In this document: piece after piece, positions 44,901-52,980 of the stretch | How the letters are laid out: every line of letters starts with the position of its first letter | Position numbering within the stretch: position 1 is the first letter of the stretch | Origin: Oceanidesulfovibrio indonesiensis | GTDB taxonomy: Bacteria > Desulfobacterota > Desulfovibrionia > Desulfovibrionales > Desulfovibrionaceae | Direction: 5' to 3' | Assembly (NCBI RefSeq): GCF_007625075.1 | Contig: NZ_QMIE01000019.1 | Coordinates: 1 to 64,000, forward strand | DNA length: 64,000 nucleotides | Notes under the pieces: generated by a model | The model's database searches: none | What the model was told of the DNA's origin: nothing | Seen by the model: only the letters and a program-made list of their open reading frames with translations | Translations under genes and position numbers: made by a program

Positions 44901-45374
44901 GGTTTATATCCGGTGTTGAGTCAAGCATAATAGGGATTTATGGGGTTTCGCCTCATGATCCACTCTGTCTTTTTGGCCCCTATTTGCCCCCTCCATGCAG
45001 CCTGGCTGCATTTTCGCCCCTCGCTTTTGCCCCCTGTTTGCCCCCAGTACGACGCCCCTGGATGCACTCCCGGGCCTTCGTGCTTTGCCTGCCTACGGTT
45101 CTGACCGCAGCCGCGCCAGCGGCTGCATCCGCAATGGTGGCCGCCCCTCTTCTTTCCCCCGCACCCCCTCCCAAAGAGAAGCTGGGAAAAGGTCTAACAT
45201 CGACAGCCGGTTCGAGGCCGTATCTTTGGGTCCTCCCAGGGCCTTTCGGCGTACGGGTACTATCGAGCTCAATTCTTTCGCGGGCTCGAACGTTTCATAA
45301 TTTTACAACTTTACAATTCTTGCACCGGTCGCCGCTAGAGGCGCGGAGGGTGAACCCTGCGCGAGAGGTCGGCC
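44901..45374. other. prophage left-edge region with repeats, no supported gene
   Basis: No coding frame here looks real. It contains the repeat array at 44971-45045, a perfect 8-bp hairpin GCAGCCGC-GCCA-GCGGCTGC (45107-45126), and an AT-rich patch near 45298-45320 that may hold the promoter of the helicase gene. The attachment site should lie here or slightly left, but no integrase, excisionase or repressor gene is seen. Confidence 0.5.
44971..45045 (+). repeat. iteron-like TTTNGCCCC repeats around a palindrome
   Basis: Five similar units lie in the same orientation: TTTTGGCCCC (44971), TATTTGCCCCC (44981), TTTTCGCCCC (45011), CTTTTGCCCCC (45024) and TGTTTGCCCCC (45035). The first two and the last two are directly adjacent at 10- and 11-base spacing. 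Between the groups is a perfect palindrome, ATGCAGC-CTG-GCTGCAT (44995-45011). The array sits 330 bases before the helicase gene, so an origin or regulatory site is plausible. Confidence 0.6.
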
Positions 45375-47051
45375 ATGGACGTTAAGAAAGAAGTGGAACA
45401 GGCCGTCGCAGAGGAGCGGGCGGCGCATCAGCAGCAGCCCGAACAGGCAGAGCCGTCCCCTGGCCAGGATACCAGGCCCAGGGACAAGGCCTACTATGAT
45501 CAGCTGCGGAAAGACTTTGACGACAACCACATGGGGGACGCCCGCCGGTTCTCGGAACGGTTCGACGGCAAGCTGGCCTACGACAACATCCAGGGCCGGT
45601 GGTTCATGTACAACCAGACGCACTGGAAGCAGGATCGCGGGCATGTGCACAAGCACAAGGTGACCGAGATCGCCGACGACTACAAAGCACTGTCGTTTCA
45701 GATGATCCAGAGGATCAAGGAGGAAAAGGCAAAACCTGAATTCCAGGCATTGAACAAAGGAGACCAGAAAGACCACCTCCGGCCGCTGCTGGCAAACCAG
45801 AAAGCATACGAATCTCGAGCCAAGGAGATCAAAGATCCGACCCGGATCAACAAGGTCCTGGATTTGTCCAGCGTGGCGGCGCCGGGATACCTGGGAGTCA
45901 TCGGCAAAGAGTGGAATCAGGATCCGCACCTCTTCGCATGCGGCAACAAGGTTCTGGATCTGCAGTCCGGAAAGGCTCTGGACCCGAACCCGAAGTTCTA
46001 CATCAACCGCGCATCCACAATCGAATGGGCTGGGCTGCAGGCTGAAAGCGAGCTCTGGGACAGCTTCCTTGGCCAGGTTTTCAACGCCGATCAAGAGCTG
46101 ATCGACTACATACAGAAATGCGTCGGCTACTGGATGACCGGGCTGATGACGCATCAGGAGTTCTATTGCCTCTGGGGGCCCCAGGGCAGAAATGGAAAGG
46201 GCGTCTTCTTTCGCACGCTGCGCATGGTCATGGGCAGCTACTTCCAGATGATTCCCAGCAAGTACCTGCTGGACGAGAAAAGTCTCCAGAACACGGACAA
46301 GCCGGATCAGCACCTGGTCACGCTCGAACACACCAGGCTTGCGTGCGCCTCGGAGGCTCCCAAGAGGGCCAAGTTTTCCGAAGGCGCCATCAAGCAGCTC
46401 TCGGGCGGCGACCCCATCACATGCCGCGGGATGTATTCCCTCGATGTCACCGAATACATTCCGAAGTTCAAGATCCTGTTCGCGACCAACCGGGTTCCGT
46501 CCGTGAACGGTGATGACAAGGCCTTCCAGGAACGCCTCCGGATCATCAAATTCCCATGCACCTTCAAGCATGGAGCCGAACCGGATCCGGACGCCAAGAT
46601 CTATCCGATGGATCCGCAGCTCGAGCAGAAGCTCCACACCAGGGAGAACCTCCAGGGGATCCTGGCCTGGGCGGTGCGCGGAGCGGTCGAGTTCCTTGCA
46701 TCCGGAACGCTCACCCCGCCAGAGTCCGTATTCTCCGACACCAGGTCTTTCATGGAGGACAACGACTTCATAGGCGAATTCATCCGGGAGTGCCTTGAAG
46801 TGCATCCGGACGCGCCGTCCACGAACACCCCGAAAGAGCAGAAGACCCAGATGAAGCACATCTACGAGGTCTTCCGGAAGTGGTCCATGGAAGAGAAGGC
46901 CGTCCCCGAAAACAAGGTCTGGTCGATGAGGGCGCTGGGCAGCGACTTCGGAAACAGGACAGACATCCACCGGGTAAGCCCGCAGAACCTGGTCTTCTAC
47001 AACATCACCATCAAGCCGGCGTGGCGACCGTCGGACATCCCTCAATTCTGA
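45375..47051 (+). CDS. phage replicative helicase, P4/D5 primase C-terminal type
   Basis: A protein of 558 residues. The SF3-like ATPase has Walker A GPQGRNGKGVF near residue 268, followed by conserved blocks ASEAPKRAKFSEGAIKQLSG and KFKILFATNRVPSVNGDD, typical of D5/P4-alpha proteins that unwind the phage origin. The N-terminal D5-like part has no primase active site; the primase is encoded separately downstream. AGAGGT precedes the ATG. It is the first recognisable prophage gene. Confidence 0.88.
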   Translation: MDVKKEVEQAVAEERAAHQQQPEQAEPSPGQDTRPRDKAYYDQLRKDFDDNHMGDARRFSERFDGKLAYDNIQGRWFMYNQTHWKQDRGHVHKHKVTEIADDYKALSFQMIQRIKEEKAKPEFQALNKGDQKDHLRPLLANQKAYESRAKEIKDPTRINKVLDLSSVAAPGYLGVIGKEWNQDPHLFACGNKVLDLQSGKALDPNPKFYINRASTIEWAGLQAESELWDSFLGQVFNADQELIDYIQKCVGYWMTGLMTHQEFYCLWGPQGRNGKGVFFRTLRMVMGSYFQMIPSKYLLDEKSLQNTDKPDQHLVTLEHTRLACASEAPKRAKFSEGAIKQLSGGDPITCRGMYSLDVTEYIPKFKILFATNRVPSVNGDDKAFQERLRIIKFPCTFKHGAEPDPDAKIYPMDPQLEQKLHTRENLQGILAWAVRGAVEFLASGTLTPPESVFSDTRSFMEDNDFIGEFIRECLEVHPDAPSTNTPKEQKTQMKHIYEVFRKWSMEEKAVPENKVWSMRALGSDFGNRTDIHRVSPQNLVFYNITIKPAWRPSDIPQF

Positions 47052-47393
47052 TGCTCACTCGAACGTCTCGGAATTTGTCGAAAAGAATGTCTAGGGAAGC
47101 AAAGCCATGAATATAAAGAACTTTTTCCACTCCTTCTTTACCTTCTTACCCCCTTACCCCTTTCTTCTAGAAAGTAGGGAGAGAGAAGAAAGAAAAGAGA
47201 ATAGAGGGAAAAAATGTATATTTTATATAGGGGGGGAGTTTGGGGCTGAAATGGGTAAGTCTCTAAGATCTGCTCTTTTTGTCAGCCATATCAAATGGTT
47301 GCTCAAAAAAGAATGTCTCAGCGATTCTCGGCCCCTTAGCCTTTTCGCCAGCTGCATGTCGCGAAAACGCCTGCCGGCAGAGGGGGGCGGGGA
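47052..47393. other. AT-rich junction with polypyrimidine/polypurine tracts
   Basis: Between helicase and primase lies a low-GC stretch: a pyrimidine-rich run (about 47127-47168) followed by a purine-rich run (about 47170-47217) that can pair imperfectly into a long hairpin around TTCTAGAA. A run of seven G follows at 47231-47237. It is spanned by the small possible gene at 47107-47397. Confidence 0.5.
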
Positions 47394-47397
47394 ATGA
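47107..47397 (+). CDS. possible small protein coupled to the primase gene
   Basis: A 96-residue frame. In its favour, AGGGAA lies a short distance before the ATG and its stop overlaps the primase start (ATGA). Against it, the DNA is unusually AT-rich with purine and pyrimidine runs, and the product (aromatic N-terminus, then ESREREERKENRGKK) matches nothing I recognise. No function is proposed. Confidence 0.3.
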   Translation: MNIKNFFHSFFTFLPPYPFLLESREREERKENRGKKCIFYIGGEFGAEMGKSLRSALFVSHIKWLLKKECLSDSRPLSLFASCMSRKRLPAEGGGE

Positions 47398-48878
47398 GCA
47401 TCGCCCTCGACCGACTGACAGCCGATGACAGGCGCATAATTGCAGAAAGCCTGCTGACCAATCCCAGGCCGTCCAAGTCCGGGGAGCTGACATCCCATTG
47501 CCCGTTCCATGTGGAAGAATCTCCGGGCGGCGCGTTTTTCTACAGTTACGAGAAGGACCTGGCATATTGCCACAGCTGCGGCCAGAACGCCGACCTGGCC
47601 GGGATCTACAACGCCATCAACGGCCGTGGGGTGGATGACTCGGACGGGTGTCGTGAGTTTGTGAGGAAGCACTGCCACGACTCTGGCGGGCGCAAGCCGG
47701 TTCGACAGGATAGCCGTCCCCAGCATCCTGAAGGGTGGACCCCGCCTTCTATCGTCATGCCTCCCGAGCTCTGGCGGCAAAAAGCCTCCGACTTCGTGCA
47801 GCATTCGGTTGAGCGCCTGCAGCAGAATCCAGAGCAGCTTGCCGAACTGGCCCGATGCGGCATCAGCGCCAAGGTCGCTGAGCTCTGCAGGTTTGGCTGG
47901 AACGAGAAGGACAAGTGGCCGCCTGTCTCCGCCTGGGGATTGCCTCGCGAGGAAAACGAGCGCGGTAAGGAAAAGAAGATCTGGCTCCCCGAAGGCCTGG
48001 TAATGCCGGTGGTCCGGGACAATCAGGTGGTGAAGCTCAAGATCCGTCGGCCAATTCTGCAAACGCCCTGGGGCGACGAGCGCAAGTATTGGGAAGTGAA
48101 GGGCGGGGCTAACGGCTTGTTCCATGTGTATGGGCGTCCGACCAGCCGCATCTGGATCCTGGTGGAAACGGAGCGCGACGCCGCCATGCTGTGGGCCTTC
48201 TGCCATCAGATGGGCGTCGGCGCCATCGGCGCTGGCGGAGCTGCAAAGCGCCCGTGTGATTTCGTCACGACCATCCTTCGCCGCGCCAAGGTCATTCTGA
48301 ACGCCCTGGACTACGATCCCGCCGGAGCCGTCAACACCTACAAGTTTTGGGAACAGGAGTTCCCGAACAGCATCCGCTACCCCGCGCCGCCGTCCATGGG
48401 AAAGGATGTGGGGGATGCATATCGCAATGGGCTGGATGTCCGGCGATGGGTCTGGGAAGGCCTGCCCGGATATGCTCAGCGATTGTTGAAGCAAAAGACC
48501 CGGACCAAACAGGACGCAGAAATCGCTCCCCGGAATCAAGAACCGGAGCCGCAGGAGAACGCGACCGCGCCGACGTTCGAGCAGGTTCTGGAAAGGATGG
48601 AGCCCTGGCCGCTCTGGAGGCAGGAGTTGTCGGACTTCTATCAAGCCTTTAAGGCAACCGATTTCCGGATTTTTAAAGCGCGTCAAGGTGGGGAGCTGTG
48701 GATGGGGATCGCAGGGAACGACTGGAAAACGCTGAACGCGGATCCCACCCGGAGCGAGTCGTTACGGAATCTCCGGGAGAGGCTGCACCAACGCAAGGAG
48801 CTGGACCCGGATCTCGGGGACAATTCTCTCGACAAAATCATCAATCACTACTTCGGCGAATATCTGGAGGTGCGCTGA
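47394..48878 (+). CDS. phage DNA primase with CHC2 zinc finger and TOPRIM domain
   Basis: A protein of 494 residues. A CHC2-type zinc motif uses Cys36, His39, Cys59 and Cys62 (HCPFH, YCHSCGQNAD). A TOPRIM-like core follows: Glu in WILVETERDAAML (near 260) and the acidic pair in NALDYDPAGA (near 305). It would lay RNA primers for phage replication, acting with the helicase encoded upstream. Its stop is directly followed by the small terminase ATG. Confidence 0.85.
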   Translation: MSIALDRLTADDRRIIAESLLTNPRPSKSGELTSHCPFHVEESPGGAFFYSYEKDLAYCHSCGQNADLAGIYNAINGRGVDDSDGCREFVRKHCHDSGGRKPVRQDSRPQHPEGWTPPSIVMPPELWRQKASDFVQHSVERLQQNPEQLAELARCGISAKVAELCRFGWNEKDKWPPVSAWGLPREENERGKEKKIWLPEGLVMPVVRDNQVVKLKIRRPILQTPWGDERKYWEVKGGANGLFHVYGRPTSRIWILVETERDAAMLWAFCHQMGVGAIGAGGAAKRPCDFVTTILRRAKVILNALDYDPAGAVNTYKFWEQEFPNSIRYPAPPSMGKDVGDAYRNGLDVRRWVWEGLPGYAQRLLKQKTRTKQDAEIAPRNQEPEPQENATAPTFEQVLERMEPWPLWRQELSDFYQAFKATDFRIFKARQGGELWMGIAGNDWKTLNADPTRSESLRNLRERLHQRKELDPDLGDNSLDKIINHYFGEYLEVR

Positions 48879-49724
48879 ATGAGCAAGGATAACATCTGGT
48901 TCAAGAACGCCGCGCAGATCCATCGCTACCTCACGTGCGAGGTGGGTGATGAATATATCTACGGGGACAGGGAGGTGGCTGCGAAAGAGAGCGGCCTCGT
49001 TTTCCGGGTGGCGCAAAAGACTATCTACAACCACATCGACGCGGCTTTGCTGAAATCCCGCCGCGGCGCCGGCGGTTTTGCGAAGCGGACCGTCGACCAG
49101 TACGCCAAGCGCGAGCTGGGCGACAAAGTGCAGGTGGGGACCAAAGGTGAGCTGCCGGAGCCGGAAGAAAGCGAGGGCGAAACCGAGCTGGCCAGATCCC
49201 GCAGAACCATGGCTGACGCGGAGGTGAAAGAGGTCGATGCGCAGCTGAAGCGTATCAAGCTCCAGGAAAAGCTCGGCGAAATCATTCCCCTGCACCAGGT
49301 GGAACGAGAGCTCGGAGAGCGGCAGCAGGCCTGGAAGCTCTACATGACTTCGTTCATGCGCGACCACAAGTCCGAGATTATCTCTGCGTTTGGAGGGGAT
49401 CTGGATGTCGCGAAAGAGATCATCGCCCTGGTCGGAGGCGACGAAGAGAAGGCCGAAGCGCTGTCCGGATGGATGTTCGCCCGGTCTCCTGTCCTGCTCG
49501 ATCTCTTCCGCAAGCGCATCGTCGATGGGCTGAACACCTTCGCCATGGGCGAATGGTTCACCGATGACCTTCAGGAGGCGTGGGAAAAGTGGGACGCCGC
49601 ACGCAAGGAGAAAGAGGCCGAAACCATGGCGCTGCTGATCGAGCTGGTTGACGGGGATTCGGAACAGGCCAGCGCGGCCATGTCTCGATTTGAGGTCAGC
49701 CCGAAAGGAGACGCGGCATGTTAG
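48879..49724 (+). CDS. phage terminase small subunit (Nu1-like)
   Basis: A protein of 281 residues. The N-terminus holds a helix-turn-helix-like region (KESGLVFRVAQKTIYNHIDA) for recognising the packaging site, followed by a charged Glu/Lys-rich segment and a helical C-terminus, as in Nu1-type DNA packaging proteins. GGAGGTG lies eight bases before the ATG, inside the primase gene's end. It overlaps the large terminase gene by seven bases, a standard packaging pair. Confidence 0.78.
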   Translation: MSKDNIWFKNAAQIHRYLTCEVGDEYIYGDREVAAKESGLVFRVAQKTIYNHIDAALLKSRRGAGGFAKRTVDQYAKRELGDKVQVGTKGELPEPEESEGETELARSRRTMADAEVKEVDAQLKRIKLQEKLGEIIPLHQVERELGERQQAWKLYMTSFMRDHKSEIISAFGGDLDVAKEIIALVGGDEEKAEALSGWMFARSPVLLDLFRKRIVDGLNTFAMGEWFTDDLQEAWEKWDAARKEKEAETMALLIELVDGDSEQASAAMSRFEVSPKGDAAC

Positions 49725-51610
49725 CGGCTCCGCCCATCTCGCTTTACCCCGGAGAAGTCCAGGTCCTTCAGTCCCGCCCCTGGAAATCCACTGCGGATTT
49801 CGCTTCGGAAGACTTTGTCCTGGTGACTGGCCCGTACGCCGGGCAGACGTACAGGCATGACCTCTATCCGTACGGCCGGTGGATAATGGACCTCTGGGAC
49901 CTGCCTTCCGTGCGGACCGTCCTCATCGCGGCGCCTTCGCAGACGGGCAAGACCACCATCGCATACGCCTGCCTCTGCTCGGAGATCAGCCGCAACCCTT
50001 CGTCAGCCGGCATCGGCATGCCCGACCAGGGCACCATGGAGCGAATCTTTGACGAAAAGCTCGGCCCGCACTTCAGGCGGAGCAGGGCGCTGAAAGAGCT
50101 GCTGTCCACGGACAGGCAGAGCGCTCTGCAGAAAGGGAAGATCCTGACCAAGTTCGGCGCAGTCTACGGCATGTACGCGGGATCCGACGCGTCGGCTTCG
50201 TCCGTGACTCTTCGCCTGCTGGGCGTCGATGAAGAGGACGCATACCTCGACCGCCAGGCCGTGCACCGCATGCTCGAGCGGACCCTGTCCTACGAGGATG
50301 AAGCCAAAGTGCTGCGGTTTTCCAAAGTGCGCGGGAACGAGCGGCAGTCCACCATCTGGCGTGACATGAAGGCGGAAGCCCAGGTCATCTACCAGCCCAG
50401 GGCGGCATGTCCGAACTGCGGCCAGTTGCAGATTATGGCCTTCGAGCGGATCAAGGTTCCCGGCAAGATGCGCGACCCCAAGCAGATCCTCCAGCAGCGC
50501 GCGGCCTACTACGAGTGCGAGGGCTGCGCCATGCGATGGAACGACCACCACCGGAACCTGGCCGTCCAGCGCGGCGATCTGCATGCGGAACACGACGTGC
50601 CCAACCCCACGGCCGTGGGGGTGATTATCCCTTCATGGTACAGCCGCACGGTTTCCCTCAGCAAGGTAATGGCCGATTGGTTCACGGCGCTGGAGCGGGG
50701 CACTCCTGCGGACATGCAGGCGTTCGACAACTCGCATCCCTCCAGGCCCTACCAGGTGGTCACGTTCGATACCCCGGAAGACCAGATCAGGAAGATGATT
50801 CAGCATGACAGGGCGCCGCGCATCGTACCGGCCGAAGCCGTCGCGCTGACCATGGGCGTGGACAGCCAGAAGTCCAGCTACTTCTTTGTGGTCCGCGCCT
50901 GGGCTCGCTCCGGGGAATCCTGGCTGATCGACTACGGGGAACTGCCGAACAAGGATGCTCTGGACACGCAGCGCACCAGGTCGGCCTACCCCGTGGAAGG
51001 GCGCGACGATGTGCTCATGCCTGTCTGGCGCACCGCCATCGATTTTGGCGGCACACGGGATGAATCGCACATGGAAGGGTGGTCCAGGTCCGAAGAGGTC
51101 AAGCTGATGGTTCTGGAGGCGGACGATGAAAGTTTCTTCGCGGTCAAAGGCGCATCGCGCAAGCAGGACGTGGTGGTCCGGCGATCAGAAACCGGCGTCC
51201 ACCGCGACGTGCCCAAGGAGTACCAGCAGAACATCACGATCTACACGCTGGACACTGTCGACCTGAAAGACCTGATCTTCCTTGTTCGTCTGCGGCCGGA
51301 CTCGCTCCAGCCCATGTGGCTGCACAGGGAGGTCGGTGACGACTACATGCGGCAGCTGAGCAGCGAAAAGCGCGAGGTGGACGGCAAGGGCAATGCGACC
51401 TGGGTGCAGAAGAAAGCCGCGAACCACCTCTTAGACTGCGAGGTCTACGCCGCAGCCTGCGCGCATCCCGACTGGACGCCGGCCCTGCAACTGCTGGCCG
51501 AACCCCATTACCGCAGCGCAGCGCCACAGAGACAGACGGATCCAGAGCCGGCCGTTTCCAGATCGCCTCTGTCTGGCCGCGTACTCAACCCGAACTTCCG
51601 GAGGTTCTGA
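49718..51610 (+). CDS. phage terminase large subunit (GpA family)
   Basis: A protein of 630 residues, like lambda gpA. Walker A is APSQTGKTT near residue 73 and Walker B is in LLGVDEEDAYL near 165. A Cys4 zinc motif (CPNCG, CEGCAMRW) lies mid-protein. The nuclease part begins at TMGVDSQKSSYFFVVRAWA, with the acidic metal ligand. It cuts and pumps DNA into the prohead. Its stop overlaps the ATG of the zinc-ribbon gene. Confidence 0.93.
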   Translation: MLAAPPISLYPGEVQVLQSRPWKSTADFASEDFVLVTGPYAGQTYRHDLYPYGRWIMDLWDLPSVRTVLIAAPSQTGKTTIAYACLCSEISRNPSSAGIGMPDQGTMERIFDEKLGPHFRRSRALKELLSTDRQSALQKGKILTKFGAVYGMYAGSDASASSVTLRLLGVDEEDAYLDRQAVHRMLERTLSYEDEAKVLRFSKVRGNERQSTIWRDMKAEAQVIYQPRAACPNCGQLQIMAFERIKVPGKMRDPKQILQQRAAYYECEGCAMRWNDHHRNLAVQRGDLHAEHDVPNPTAVGVIIPSWYSRTVSLSKVMADWFTALERGTPADMQAFDNSHPSRPYQVVTFDTPEDQIRKMIQHDRAPRIVPAEAVALTMGVDSQKSSYFFVVRAWARSGESWLIDYGELPNKDALDTQRTRSAYPVEGRDDVLMPVWRTAIDFGGTRDESHMEGWSRSEEVKLMVLEADDESFFAVKGASRKQDVVVRRSETGVHRDVPKEYQQNITIYTLDTVDLKDLIFLVRLRPDSLQPMWLHREVGDDYMRQLSSEKREVDGKGNATWVQKKAANHLLDCEVYAAACAHPDWTPALQLLAEPHYRSAAPQRQTDPEPAVSRSPLSGRVLNPNFRRF

Positions 51611-51861
51611 TGCACGACTCACTTCGATCACTCCCCACAAAAGACCTCCGCAAGCTGGTTGAAGAGATCCAGAGCACGCCCGGGGTCGATTACAGCGGCC
51701 GGTACGGGGCGGTCTGCCCGGTCTGCGGTGCGGAGCGCTGCCGCGTGACGGCAACCGGCCCGTGGATTGGCTCCTGCCGCGAACGATTCCACCGCTGCAG
51801 GACGTGTGGCTTGCGCTTCAAAAGCGTGGAGACGGACCACGTAGGGGAGGGGAGTGCCTGA
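51610..51861 (+). CDS. small zinc-ribbon protein, unknown function
   Basis: An 83-residue protein with CPVCG (36-40), Cys44, Cys56 and CRTC (63-66), arranged as a zinc ribbon in the style of small phage transcription activators. Its ATG overlaps the large terminase stop (TGATG), so it is translationally coupled to packaging. A role in late gene control or packaging is possible, but nothing in the sequence decides it. It is the last gene before the AT-rich insert. Confidence 0.6.
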   Translation: MHDSLRSLPTKDLRKLVEEIQSTPGVDYSGRYGAVCPVCGAERCRVTATGPWIGSCRERFHRCRTCGLRFKSVETDHVGEGSA

Positions 51862-52019
51862 TGGTCAGTACAAGGTAGTGTCGTAGGTGCGGCAAGCCCT
51901 GTCCACGCAAATTAATTTCAAGATGGTATCGCTGGACAGAGACAGGTTGGATATAGGATAGAACGCATGCGGCTCAGCTCTAAAGGGAGCGAGGTTGCTT
52001 GAAAGTGAAGGGAGCACAC

Positions 52020-52883
52020 ATGGGACTCACAAATAGTCCACTAAGGTATCCTGGTGGAAAATCATCGCTCGCACCTTTTTTGGCGGATGTTGTCAGGCTA
52101 AACGGAGTCGAGGGCGGTACTTATATTGAACCGTATGGGGGTGGGGCTGGGGCTGCTCTGTCATTGCTCTTTGGCGGCCTTGTCCGACAGATTGTTATTA
52201 ATGACTTTGATCATGTGATAGCTGCATTTTGGAATTCACTTCTTTACAATACAGATAGATTTCTCAATAAGATTGCGACAGTTGCTTTGGATATTGATGA
52301 ATGGAATCGCCAAAAAGAGATTCTTACAAAAAGAATTGGCTCGCATTTTGATTTGGGTTTTGCCGCCTTTTATCTAAATAGATGCAACAGATCTGGGATA
52401 CTGAGTGCAGGGCCAATAGGGGGAAAGTTTCAAAATGGAAATTATACTATAGGTGCTCGTTTTAATAGGGAGATGTTGATAGATAAGGTAGAACGTATTG
52501 CAAGTCATAGAGATAGCATTATTATCCGCGAGGATGATGCAATCGACTTGTTACAGCAGTTCGTCCCAACACTGCCTGGACCCAAGTTCATTTACCTCGA
52601 TCCTCCATATTACGAAAAGGGTCAACAGTTGTATTTAAATGCTTACGACCACGAAGATCATGAAAATTTAGCTTGGCATCTTACATCGGCCCGCAAGGAT
52701 GAGCTTTGGGTACTTACGTATGACGATACGCCCGAGATACGTGAGCTTTATCGCAGTGGAATGGTTTCGAATTACTCGCTAAATTACTTTGCTCATCACG
52801 CAAAAAAGGGGCATGAACTATTGATCACTCCCCCGGGGCTTAAACTTCCGAATGAAGTTACTGTTAATTATGGCTTGGCATAG
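52020..52883 (+). CDS. D12-class adenine-specific DNA methyltransferase (Dam-like)
   Basis: A protein of 287 residues from the ATG at 52020, with GGGAG six bases upstream; a TTG start seven codons earlier is less likely. The AdoMet-binding motif is RYPGGKSSL at 9-17, followed by YIEPYGGGAGAALSLLFG, and the catalytic DPPY is in YLDPPYYEKG near 194. It methylates adenine, perhaps in GATC-like sites. Base composition is far more AT-rich than the phage genes around it, indicating separate acquisition. No restriction endonuclease gene adjoins it. Confidence 0.9.
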   Translation: MGLTNSPLRYPGGKSSLAPFLADVVRLNGVEGGTYIEPYGGGAGAALSLLFGGLVRQIVINDFDHVIAAFWNSLLYNTDRFLNKIATVALDIDEWNRQKEILTKRIGSHFDLGFAAFYLNRCNRSGILSAGPIGGKFQNGNYTIGARFNREMLIDKVERIASHRDSIIIREDDAIDLLQQFVPTLPGPKFIYLDPPYYEKGQQLYLNAYDHEDHENLAWHLTSARKDELWVLTYDDTPEIRELYRSGMVSNYSLNYFAHHAKKGHELLITPPGLKLPNEVTVNYGLA

Positions 52884-52980
52884 AGCTTCAAACAAAATTT
52901 TATGCCGTTGGCTACACCTGCTCCAGTTTACTCGCGACAGGCCACGTAACCTATGCGCATATTAAGGTGATCAGTTGTTT

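Noticed and set aside
42928-44928. Leftward frame of 666 codons opposite betB and the binding protein
   Set aside because: It spans two well-supported genes on the other strand and has no protein family character.
44971-45045. Repeat array as a CRISPR
   Set aside because: Units are only 10-11 bases, partly adjacent, and without uniform spacers or cas genes.
44980-45174. Small leftward frame rich in Gly, Ala and Arg at the prophage edge
   Set aside because: Low-complexity product covering the repeats and a hairpin, with no supporting ribosome site.
45303-47045. Leftward frame of 580 codons opposite the phage helicase
   Set aside because: The helicase Walker A and D5 motifs on the plus strand settle the coding strand.
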